64,000 bases of DNA from Pirellulales bacterium. Its GTDB lineage: Bacteria > Planctomycetota > Planctomycetia > Pirellulales > JACPPG01. The translations under genes and the position numbers were made by a program. The notes beneath the pieces were generated by a model, which did no database searches, was not told the DNA's origin, and saw nothing but the letters and a program-made list of their open reading frames with translations. Below, piece after piece: positions 17,938 to 25,424 of this stretch. The stretch spans positions 1 through 64,000 of the forward strand of contig DASXEJ010000359.1 of NCBI GenBank assembly GCA_036490175.1. Direction: 5' to 3'. Each line of letters opens with the position of its first letter. The stretch's first letter is position 1.

Positions 17938-19831
17938 AATTGCGCACCGATCGTTACTTGTCGCAGGATGCAGTAGCCGCGATGTGCTGCGTCGCGGCGG
18001 CCTTTTCATGGCACTCTGCTTAGTCGCAAACGTCTGCGGGTGCGGAGTAGCGCCGGGTGAGAGCGCTACATCGGATCCAGCGGCCGGACCCGCATCTCTT
18101 GTTGATAAGAAAGACGCGCTGCCGCCTTCCGAAAAAACACCAGCGGACGAAAACGCGAAATTGCCCGCCGACAGCGCTGCGAGCGATTCTGCTGCATCTG
18201 CCGCCGCGGTCGACGTGGTCACCGAACCCGCTGAACCTACCGTGTGCGCGATCCCTGTGGGGAGATTCCTACTGATTACGCCCGCAGGGCCTTTCATCTG
18301 CGCGGTAGCGGTTGGCGGCGATGGTCAACGCCAGGTCGAGGAACTGGAGAAGCTCGTCGATGAAGCGATGCAGACCGCCCTACCTGTGGGCCAGGAGACA
18401 CCGACGTGGCAAGCCGCCGTCGAGAGCCGGCCGTTTCGCTATGGTCAATTCGGTAATCTGGCATTGAAGACAAGCGAAGAGCGCCAGAAAGCGATCAGGG
18501 ACTACGATTGGAATCGAGACGGACGAATTAATCGTGAGGAGATGCGCCGCTTTTTGACGCGCAATCGGCGCAGTGGCGACGGATTCCTGACCGTACGCTC
18601 GAACGACCCGCGAGCAGGGCAAGACGCGGTTGCCGCGCCGACGTGGCGATTGATCGACACGGACGGCGACCAGATCCTCTCACCAGGTGAGATGCAAGCA
18701 GCCCCGGCGCGATTGCACAGCCGAGACGAGCGCGACGACGATCTGCTGACCACCGGCGAGGTCGCGCCCCGCGTCGAACCGCTGGAATCAGGGCGACGCC
18801 CCATCGCGTCACCACAAACCGCCTTGGCAATGCTCTTATCGACGGACACGAAGTGGGATGAATTGCCAGGCATTTTCCGTGTTGCCTACCCTCGCGGCCA
18901 AAAGTCTACGGCGGTCGGTGCGCAGCGCGCCGTAGAACTGCTGCAAGAACTCGATCGCAATTTAGACGGCTATTTGTCGGACGAGGAGCGGCAGTTGTTT
19001 GTCACGGACGAACCCCATCTACAGATCGAGGCAAGTTTCGGCGCGCAGGACACGGAGTCTCCTGATCAACGGCCGCTGGCGATCGTGCCCGCGGTTTCGG
19101 CGGACGTTTGGAAATCGGTTCAAACGGATGCGGTCGCGGCGCGCGTTTCGCTCGAAACGAGCGGGCTGACACTGCAATGGTTCCTGTCGCCAGCATCCGC
19201 CGCGACAGGCGATACGGAAATGACCGCACAGTCGCAGCTATCTCGCTACGACCGGGACGCCAACGGCTATCTGGATCGTGAAGAGGGGAGTGCCGCGGAA
19301 CAAGCGATCGGACCCTTCGACGGCCTTGACGCAAACGAGGATGATCGGGTTTTTCCGGAAGAATTCGCGACGTATCTCACGCGGCAGCGCACTGCCTCGC
19401 TCTCGCAGGTGCAAGTCCTCGTCACCCGCGCGGCGGATCCGGTCTTTGGGGCACTCGATGCCGATTATGACGAAAGGCTCGGCGCGCGGGAAATCGACGG
19501 TGCCGCGGGGCGCCTCGCGACTTTCGACGCCAACGGCGATGGATCCGTTACGTCCGACGAGATCCCAGACCGGATGATGATCGAGTTGTCGCGCGGTACG
19601 ACCACGGGTGGCATGATGGCCGACGTACCGAGCACGAGCCCGGTGATCGTCCCGCGACGGCAAGGACCCACGTGGTTTCAACGCATGGACTCTAACGGGG
19701 ACGGCGATGTGTCGCGGCGCGAGTTTTTGGGCTCGCACGATCGCTTCGTGCAATTGGACAACGACCAAGACGGTTTCATTGATGCCCACGAGGCCGATCG
19801 CACGACGGTACCCGCCGACAAAGACGAGTGA
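17921..19831 (+). CDS. EF-hand-rich lipoprotein candidate (nine EF-hand-like loops)
   Basis: The 636-residue protein carries at least nine calcium-loop-like motifs between about residues 193 and 626. They include DYDWNRDGRINREE, DTDGDQILSPGE, DRNLDGYLSDEE, DRDANGYLDREE, DANEDDRVFPEE, DADYDERLGARE, DANGDGSVTSDE, DSNGDGDVSRRE and DNDQDGFIDAHE. The N-terminal region holds RDVLRRGG, a hydrophobic stretch and a lipobox-like VCGC, so it is probably a membrane-anchored lipoprotein. The GTG at 17921 has AAGGTGA 8 bases upstream and overlaps the DUF1501 stop. A GTG at 17984 would give a tidier lipoprotein signal (MLRRGGLFMALCLVANVCGC) but lacks a well-placed Shine-Dalgarno. It is likely a calcium-binding structural or regulatory partner of the module. 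Confidence 0.8.
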   Translation: MKSSPEIAHRSLLVAGCSSRDVLRRGGLFMALCLVANVCGCGVAPGESATSDPAAGPASLVDKKDALPPSEKTPADENAKLPADSAASDSAASAAAVDVVTEPAEPTVCAIPVGRFLLITPAGPFICAVAVGGDGQRQVEELEKLVDEAMQTALPVGQETPTWQAAVESRPFRYGQFGNLALKTSEERQKAIRDYDWNRDGRINREEMRRFLTRNRRSGDGFLTVRSNDPRAGQDAVAAPTWRLIDTDGDQILSPGEMQAAPARLHSRDERDDDLLTTGEVAPRVEPLESGRRPIASPQTALAMLLSTDTKWDELPGIFRVAYPRGQKSTAVGAQRAVELLQELDRNLDGYLSDEERQLFVTDEPHLQIEASFGAQDTESPDQRPLAIVPAVSADVWKSVQTDAVAARVSLETSGLTLQWFLSPASAATGDTEMTAQSQLSRYDRDANGYLDREEGSAAEQAIGPFDGLDANEDDRVFPEEFATYLTRQRTASLSQVQVLVTRAADPVFGALDADYDERLGAREIDGAAGRLATFDANGDGSVTSDEIPDRMMIELSRGTTTGGMMADVPSTSPVIVPRRQGPTWFQRMDSNGDGDVSRREFLGSHDRFVQLDNDQDGFIDAHEADRTTVPADKDE

Positions 19832-19895
19832 TCCTGCTGCGCAGGCCGGCGCAAATGGGACACCCTCTATATCAACGCTGCCAGGCGGCGCATCA

Positions 19896-20159
19896 TTATT
19901 GTCCCATTTCGTGCGATAAAGCCGGAGCGAGCGAAGCGGACGCCAGTCGCACCGTGGGCCAGAGACGATTTTTCGGCAGCGAGTCGGCGTTGCCCGTGTC
20001 GGTGCGAAGACGCTCGAGAACCTCACTACGGAATACCGGTGTCTCGCGCGGTGCTTCGATTCCTAGGCGGATCGTCTGACCTTGCACGCTCAACACCGTA
20101 ATCTTGATGTCACCGTCGATGACGACTGACTCTCCCTTTTTGCGCGATAGAACAAGCAT
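19896..20159 (-). CDS. csrA: Carbon storage regulator CsrA (RNA-binding, C-terminally extended)
   Basis: The first 50 residues are a complete CsrA/RsmA fold: MLVLSRKKGESVVIDGDIKI, then TVLSVQGQTIRLGIEAPRETPVFRSEVLERL. CsrA dimers bind GGA motifs in mRNA leaders to control translation. The protein is 87 residues, longer than the usual 60-75, with a tail ending LASASLAPALSHEMGQ. AAGGAGG sits 8 bases before the ATG; it contains GGA, so autoregulation is possible (inference). It lies about 57 bases downstream of a small same-strand ORF. Confidence 0.93.
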   Translation of the reverse strand: MLVLSRKKGESVVIDGDIKITVLSVQGQTIRLGIEAPRETPVFRSEVLERLRTDTGNADSLPKNRLWPTVRLASASLAPALSHEMGQ

Positions 20160-20186
20160 GGTAATGTCCTCCTTGACCGTGTCGAA

Positions 20187-20231
20187 TATTGACCGTCGAA
20201 CTATTGATCGGTGCGCTATTGGTCCTGATTA
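20187..20231. repeat. Three 15-bp tandem repeats upstream of csrA
   Basis: Units begin TATTG at 20187, 20202 and 20217 with exact 15-base spacing: TATTGACCGTCGAAC, TATTGATCGGTGCGC and a more degraded third. They lie in the csrA leader (csrA is on the minus strand), overlapping the stop codon of the small upstream ORF. They could be regulator or RNA-binding sites; the function is not known. Confidence 0.55.
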
Positions 20232-20410
20232 TGAAGACGCCGGGCATGCCAAAGCGCTAGCTCGCTCTTCGGCCGCCGAGCAACGGATCGGGACTGATAC
20301 TTCGCGATGACGAAAGGCAGGATCTCGCCAATGATCCTGACGGTGACTTGTTGACGCTCTGCCGGACAGATCGTGGGGTCCGTGCACAAAACATCGAAGC
20401 CGATTCCCAT
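20216..20410 (-). CDS. Small hypothetical protein upstream of csrA
   Basis: A 64-residue ORF starts at an ATG with GGAGGG 8 bases upstream. The product (MGIGFDVLCTDPTICPAERQ... ending HARRLHNQDQ) is basic with a hydrophobic core (RIIGEILPFVIAKYQ) and two Cys spaced CTDPTIC. I recognise no family. The good ribosome site and close spacing to csrA on the same strand suggest a real co-transcribed gene. The support is moderate only. Confidence 0.4.
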   Translation of the reverse strand: MGIGFDVLCTDPTICPAERQQVTVRIIGEILPFVIAKYQSRSVARRPKSELALWHARRLHNQDQ

Positions 20411-20554
20411 CGAAACGCCCTCCGTGCATGGTTTTCATAGCATACCTACATAGTGTACGCATGTCAACTTCATGTGGTTCGCTACGCCAGAGGAATTCTC
20501 GCTCGTGATAGAAAAAGCTTTGGTGGTAAGGGGTAACAACTGGGGCGAGCACGG

Positions 20555-21442
20555 TTAACCATAGACGCTACTCTCGGCGGGACGATCTGCCAGAACGATC
20601 GCGATAGCCACCGCCGCCAGGGCCAGTAAGATCGCCGCCTGCACGCACCATCCGATGAGCGGACGATGGCGAAAGCCCGGCACCTCTCCGAGCCAGGGAA
20701 CTACGGTGAAGGAGTGCAGTGTAAGGGCGGACGCAAGCGGCAGTTCGGCAAACAGGTGGGCCGCCGCCAGCGTGGCGCCCAACACTGCTGCCGACAGCTG
20801 ACCTACCGTGCCATTTGCGGCTAGCCACGGCTGACGCCAGGCAAATGCCGCGAGAACCGTCAGGCATACCGCAAAGCCACCGCAGATCTGTCCCAGGCTC
20901 AGGCTCCCGCCCATAGCGACAGCGACTGCACAGGCGGACGAGCACGCGGCCAATAAGAGCGGCAAGCCAACTCCCGGGCGACGCAGCGCGATTTGTCCCA
21001 GCGCGACCTGCCCCGCCAAGATCATTGTTCCCAGCGTGCCCCACCACAAACCTTTTGATAGTGGTGGCAACTCGCTGGTCGGCGGCGAGGGAGCAAAAAC
21101 CGAGGCAATGCCTCCTGCCGCCAGCGCGCTACTTAGAATCGTTGCACGCGAGGTCCGCCACCGGCCGGCGCGCGCGGCAGCCAGCGCCACGGCGCTGGCT
21201 GCCACCACGAGCAAAGCCACATACGGTAATCGGCGGGTAATATCGGCCGGCCAGAAGTTCTGCCAGCCTCGAATACCCACATCCGCGACGGTGATTCCGA
21301 TAGCGAGCGTCAATGCGACCGCCAGCCCCTGCGTGGTGGGCCGGCCTGTGGCCATCGCCATCGCCAGGCAAAGACCCACCGCCGTCGCGCAAGCGGGCAA
21401 CAAAATGGTCACTAGCGCGGCGTGCAACTCGATATCGGTCAT
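20555..21442 (-). CDS. Hypothetical polytopic membrane protein
   Basis: The 295-residue protein is hydrophobic throughout, with about eight predicted membrane segments separated by short charged loops (RAGRWRTSR near residue 95; RHRPLIGW near 265). No family motif is recognised. Its ATG lies 8 bases after the yceI stop codon, so it is almost certainly co-transcribed, perhaps translationally coupled, with yceI. A membrane partner beside a secreted YceI lipid-binding protein could be functional, as YceI genes often accompany cytochrome b561-like membrane proteins. This one lacks the obvious paired heme histidines, so I do not assign it. Confidence 0.65.
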   Translation of the reverse strand: MTDIELHAALVTILLPACATAVGLCLAMAMATGRPTTQGLAVALTLAIGITVADVGIRGWQNFWPADITRRLPYVALLVVAASAVALAAARAGRWRTSRATILSSALAAGGIASVFAPSPPTSELPPLSKGLWWGTLGTMILAGQVALGQIALRRPGVGLPLLLAACSSACAVAVAMGGSLSLGQICGGFAVCLTVLAAFAWRQPWLAANGTVGQLSAAVLGATLAAAHLFAELPLASALTLHSFTVVPWLGEVPGFRHRPLIGWCVQAAILLALAAVAIAIVLADRPAESSVYG

Positions 21443-21450
21443 GGAAGCAC

Positions 21451-22026
21451 TTACTTGCGAATCCCTTCCAGACTTACGATCAAGACGACGTCATCCCCTA
21501 ATCCTTGCGGCATAAACTGAATCCCAAAGTCGTGCCGGTTGATCCGCAGTCGGGCTTCTAGACCTTCGCGATAGTCCTTGAAGGGGCTTGGTCCTCCGCC
21601 AGTCAATTCGACCACGATCGGCACGGACTTGGTGACACCGTTGATCGTCAGGTTTCCGGTAACGTCTAAGGTGCTGGCATCTTTGCCGGGCCGCACCGCG
21701 GTACTCTTAAACGTGGCCGTGGGAAATTGTTTGACGTTGAAGAAATCGGGACCCTTGAGATGCTTGTCACGGTCGGCGTTGGCCGTGTCGACACTGGCGG
21801 TTTTCACCGTTAGATCCAGTGCGCTTTTGGCCGGCGCCGTCTTGTCGATGACAAAACTACCAGAGACGTCGTTGAACCGTCCGTAAGAATATGACGTGTT
21901 CAAATGCTTGATGCGAAACAGCACGGTGGAGTGCGCCGTGTCGACGGTAAACGTCTCCTGGGCAAGCCCAACGCCGGACGAAACGGCAATCAACAATGCC
22001 GCGGACAACATCTGACGGATGCGCAT
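21451..22026 (-). CDS. Secreted YceI-family lipid-binding lipocalin-like protein
   Basis: The 191-residue protein has a signal peptide (RIRQMLSAALLIAVSSGVGLAQE) followed by a full YceI domain: FTVDTAHSTVLFRIKHLNTSYSYGRFNDVSGSF at the N-terminus, DLTVKTASVDTANADRDKHLKGPDFFNVKQFPTATFKS in the middle, and ELTGGGPSPFKDYREGLEARLRINRHDFGIQF near the end. YceI barrels bind polyisoprenoid or amphiphilic molecules in the periplasm. AGAGGTG lies 7 bases before ATG 22026, so that start is chosen over an in-frame GTG nine bases upstream. It is the second gene of a marR-yceI-membrane-protein unit. Confidence 0.9.
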   Translation of the reverse strand: MRIRQMLSAALLIAVSSGVGLAQETFTVDTAHSTVLFRIKHLNTSYSYGRFNDVSGSFVIDKTAPAKSALDLTVKTASVDTANADRDKHLKGPDFFNVKQFPTATFKSTAVRPGKDASTLDVTGNLTINGVTKSVPIVVELTGGGPSPFKDYREGLEARLRINRHDFGIQFMPQGLGDDVVLIVSLEGIRK

Positions 22027-22112
22027 GGTATTCACCTCTCGTTAAAAGCCGCTCACGACGCGCGTCGCTCAATCGTTCGCGCGCACGGTGTGGCGTTATT
22101 GAAACGTTACGA

Positions 22113-22592
22113 TTACTCGCTTGCTTTGTTCTCGCGCGGAGGCCGCACTTCTTCCAATAAGGCGTTGAGCTGTTGCAGTTTGCTGCGAGTGACATGCTTG
22201 AACTGTGCGGCGTGCATGGCGACCACAGCGGAGTCCAAGGGGGCCAGTAGCGCGAGCCCGGCCGGCGTGATCTCGCTTAACACCATTCGCCGATCGGCCT
22301 GCGAACGCGTGCGGCTAATCCAACCTTGCCGCTCGAGCGTGTCGAGGAGCCGCGTCATATCCGGATCGCGGGCGATCATGCGCTCGGCGATCTCGCTGCA
22401 GGGAAGCGGCTCGGCCGCGCCACGCAAGATGCGCAACACGTTGTATTGCGATCCGGTCAAACCCTGCCGGCGCAACAGTTGCGCGCTATCCCCCGACAGT
22501 TGATCGACGGTACGAACCAGATTCAAAAAGACTTCTTGTTCCAGGCTCTGGAAAGGCCCGCGTTTCTTGATTTCCTGTTGCAGGCGTCCCAT
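22113..22592 (-). CDS. MarR-family transcriptional regulator
   Basis: The 159-residue protein has the MarR winged helix: GLTGSQYNVLRILRGAAEPLPCSEIAERMIARDPDMTRLLDTLERQGWISRTRSQADRRMVLSEITPAG. The wing motif QADRRMVLSEIT is diagnostic. A 20-bp imperfect palindrome lies 11 bases upstream of the start, where a MarR dimer would bind to repress its own operon. yceI and a membrane protein follow on the same strand and are the likely regulated genes. A Cys in the segment PLPCSEIA could be redox-active (inference). No good Shine-Dalgarno lies at the usual distance. Confidence 0.88.
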   Translation of the reverse strand: MGRLQQEIKKRGPFQSLEQEVFLNLVRTVDQLSGDSAQLLRRQGLTGSQYNVLRILRGAAEPLPCSEIAERMIARDPDMTRLLDTLERQGWISRTRSQADRRMVLSEITPAGLALLAPLDSAVVAMHAAQFKHVTRSKLQQLNALLEEVRPPRENKASE

Positions 22593-22603
22593 GCCGGGTA
22601 GAT

Positions 22604-22623
22604 ATACTCCTCGTGAGGAATAT
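22604..22623. promoter_or_regulatory. Palindromic operator candidate for the MarR regulator
   Basis: ATACTCCTC-GT-GAGGAATAT forms two 9-base arms with a single mismatch around a 2-base centre. The size and position (11 bases before the marR start) fit a MarR dimer operator. Binding is inferred. Confidence 0.55.
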
Positions 22624-22724
22624 CCGCAATAGGAGCTTTCTTGCTGGAACGGCCGTGAGCATTTCCGTGCGATTGCCGGAGTTCCGCGCGACGCAGCGTA
22701 CCGGTCGAGAATCCGCGCAGGGCG

Positions 22725-23522
22725 TTATGGATCTTGTGCCGATCGCCCCAGAATCGCGTCGACCGCGGCACCAATATCCGGGCTGGCCATGAGCGATTCG
22801 CCTACCAAAATGGCGTCGACCCCGGCTTGCTCCAGGCGTTCCACATCCGCACGATTGCGAATACCACTCTCGGCCACTAGCACACATTCGTCGGGCACGC
22901 GCTCGCGCATCCTCAACGTGTGATCGAGATCCGTGACAAAAGTGCGCAGATCACGATTATTGATGCCGATCAATGTCGCACCGGCATCAAACACGCGCTG
23001 CAGGTTCTGCGGTTCGTACAACTCCACCAACGGCGACATGCCTAGTTGGACGGCTTCGTTATGTAAGGAACGGAGGTGGCAATCGTCCAAGCACTCGGCG
23101 ATCAGCAACACCGCATCGGCGCCTGCCGCCCGGGCTTCCAGCAGCTGATACGTATCGAGGATGAAGTCTTTCCGTAACACCGGCAGCGAGACGTCTTCCC
23201 TAATGGTTCGCAGGTATTCCAGGCTGCCTTGAAAGAAATGCTCGTCGGTGAGCACGCTCAGGCAGGTGGCGCCGTGCTGCTCGTAAGTGCGCGCGATCGT
23301 CAAAGGGTCGAAGTCCGCGCGAATAACCCCTTGCGAAGGGCTCGCTTTTTTTACTTCGGCAATCAGTCGAATGGGCCCAGGGGCCGCCAGTGCGGCGAAG
23401 AAGTTGCGCGCCGGCTGGGCGTCGGCAATTTGTCGTTCCAGGACCTTTGCCGGGCAAGCGGCTTGCGCCGCCGCGATTTCACGGCGCTTGTGGGCGACAA
23501 TCTCGTCGAGAATCGTCGACAT
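22725..23522 (-). CDS. trpC: Indole-3-glycerol phosphate synthase
   Basis: The 265-residue TIM-barrel enzyme closes CdRP to indole-3-glycerol phosphate in tryptophan synthesis. The family signature LIAEVKKASPSQGVI (catalytic Lys), VLRKDFILDTYQLLEARAAGADAVLLIAE, IGINNRDLRTF and VAESGIRNRADVERL are all intact. The length is typical. ATG 23522 gives the family-like start MSTILDEIVAHKRREI. It stands apart from other trp genes, lying between purH and marR on the same strand. Confidence 0.95.
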   Translation of the reverse strand: MSTILDEIVAHKRREIAAAQAACPAKVLERQIADAQPARNFFAALAAPGPIRLIAEVKKASPSQGVIRADFDPLTIARTYEQHGATCLSVLTDEHFFQGSLEYLRTIREDVSLPVLRKDFILDTYQLLEARAAGADAVLLIAECLDDCHLRSLHNEAVQLGMSPLVELYEPQNLQRVFDAGATLIGINNRDLRTFVTDLDHTLRMRERVPDECVLVAESGIRNRADVERLEQAGVDAILVGESLMASPDIGAAVDAILGRSAQDP

Positions 23523-23619
23523 GACTAACAATCACGCATTGAGGAAAAACTTGCAAAGGGCTCGCTAATGCGGAACGCCAACTATTCCCTAATCGATACG
23601 CGTTGAACATGCTGCCGCG

Positions 23620-25203
23620 TCAATGCTTGAAATGACGGCGACCGGTAACAGTCATCGAGATGCCGTGCCGATTGCAGGCGGCCGTCACTTCGTCGTCATT
23701 GCGCGAGCCACCGGGCTGGATCACGGCCTTGATGCCCGCCGCAGCGGCCAACTCGATTGAATCGGCAAAGGGGAAGAAGGCATCCGAAGCGAGCACTGCC
23801 CCCGGGGCGCGATCCGCAGCCTTTTCGATGGCGATTCGTACACTGTCCACACGACTCATTTGGCCGGCCCCCGTGCCGATCAGCGTGAGATCCTTCACCA
23901 ATACAATGGCATTGCTCTTCACGTGGCGAACGACGCCCCAAGCGAAGTCCAAGTCGGCACGCTGTGCGTCCGTGGGGCTCGTCGCCGTGACGGTCGACCA
24001 CTGATCGTTCGGGTCGGGCAACGCATCGGCCTCTTGCCGTAACCAACCACCATGGACTTGCCGGTGCTCCCAGCGCGGCTGTGGTGGCCCCCACTCACCG
24101 ACTTCCAGCAACCGCACGTTGGCTTTCCATTTCGGACGTGTCGTCAGTGCGGCAATGGCTTCTGGATCGAATTTCGGGGCCACGATCGCTTCGATAAACA
24201 GCCCCGGCTCGCACAGCACCTCGGCCGTTGCCAGGTCAACCGTGCGGTTAAAGCCCAAGACTGAGCCGAAGGCACTGAGCGGATCGCCAGCCAACGCGCG
24301 CCGGGTCGCATCACCGAGCGAGCTACCGGCGGCAGCGCCGCACGGATTATTGTGCTTGATCACGACAGCCGCCGCTTCCTTGACGCCACGCACGATTGTC
24401 AGGGCGCTATCCAGATCGAGCAAGTTGTTGTACGACAACTCTTTGCCGTGCAATTGCCGCCCTCCGACAAGGTTCGGCTCCAGCGTGCGATCAGAGTAAA
24501 GTGCTGCCCGCTGGTGTGGATTCTCTCCATAGCGAAGCACTTCCTTCAGTTCCAGTGCCGGATTCAGGCTGGCGGGGAAATCACTATCGCTGCCGGGCTC
24601 GGCCGCGGCGAACCAATGGGCGATCATCGCGTCATACCGCGCCGTGTGCGCGAAGGCCTCGGCCGCTAGCCGCCGCCGCAACTCGAAAGTGAGTCCGCCG
24701 TGGGACGTCATTTGTTCGAGAATGGCCCGGTATTGGCGGGGGCTGGTGGCGATGGCCACGAAAGCATGGTTCTTCGCGGCCGCCCGTACGAGCGATGGTC
24801 CACCGATATCGATGTTTTCGATCGTTTCTTCGGCGCTGGCGCCGCGCGCCACCGTTTGCTCGAACGGATAGAGGTTTACCACAACCAGTTCGAACGATTC
24901 CATGCCATGCTCGACCAGGGCGCGCTTGTCTTCGTCGTGGTCTCGCCTCCAGAGGATGCCGCCGAAGACCTTGGGGTGCAGCGTCTTGACGCGGCCGTCC
25001 ATCATCTCGGGAAAACCGGTGTAGGCGGCGATGTCTCGGACGGCCAACCCTTGCTCGACCAGGAACCTCCGCGTGCCGCCTGTGCTGTAGATATCTACGC
25101 CCGCTGCGGCCAGTCCATGGGCAAATTCCGCCAATCCTGTTTTATCGCTGACGCTGATCAGTGCGCGGCCGACTTTGACTGCCCGGTCTGATGAAGTATT
25201 CAC
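23620..25203 (-). CDS. purH: Bifunctional AICAR transformylase / IMP cyclohydrolase
   Basis: The 527-residue enzyme performs the last two steps of IMP synthesis. The N-terminal MGS-like cyclohydrolase domain (ALISVSDKTGLAEFAHGLAAAGVDIYSTGGTRRFL... MMDGRVKTLHPKVFGGIL) is followed by the transformylase domain with the KHNNPCGAA active-site Lys-His and FFPFADSIELAAAAGIKAVIQPGGSRNDDEV near the end. A GTG start at 25203 gives the usual length; the frame stays open 25 codons upstream without matching the family. trpC lies downstream on the same strand. Confidence 0.95.
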   Translation of the reverse strand: MNTSSDRAVKVGRALISVSDKTGLAEFAHGLAAAGVDIYSTGGTRRFLVEQGLAVRDIAAYTGFPEMMDGRVKTLHPKVFGGILWRRDHDEDKRALVEHGMESFELVVVNLYPFEQTVARGASAEETIENIDIGGPSLVRAAAKNHAFVAIATSPRQYRAILEQMTSHGGLTFELRRRLAAEAFAHTARYDAMIAHWFAAAEPGSDSDFPASLNPALELKEVLRYGENPHQRAALYSDRTLEPNLVGGRQLHGKELSYNNLLDLDSALTIVRGVKEAAAVVIKHNNPCGAAAGSSLGDATRRALAGDPLSAFGSVLGFNRTVDLATAEVLCEPGLFIEAIVAPKFDPEAIAALTTRPKWKANVRLLEVGEWGPPQPRWEHRQVHGGWLRQEADALPDPNDQWSTVTATSPTDAQRADLDFAWGVVRHVKSNAIVLVKDLTLIGTGAGQMSRVDSVRIAIEKAADRAPGAVLASDAFFPFADSIELAAAAGIKAVIQPGGSRNDDEVTAACNRHGISMTVTGRRHFKH

Positions 25204-25424
25204 GATCCGTCGTTCCCCTCGCAACTCTACCGCTGAAACGGCGCCCGCTACTGAATCAGGCGCGCCATGATCCCCCACACTGCCCTAGAAGATACCGCGC
25301 CCTGTCACACACCGACAGGACCGCATCCTTCCCTAGACACAAGCAGTCCGTGCGGCGCGAGCGTTTCCGCCAGGCCGCATCCCAGGCACCATGCCGCGCT
25401 AGCAGCGCATGGCGTTCGTCGGGT

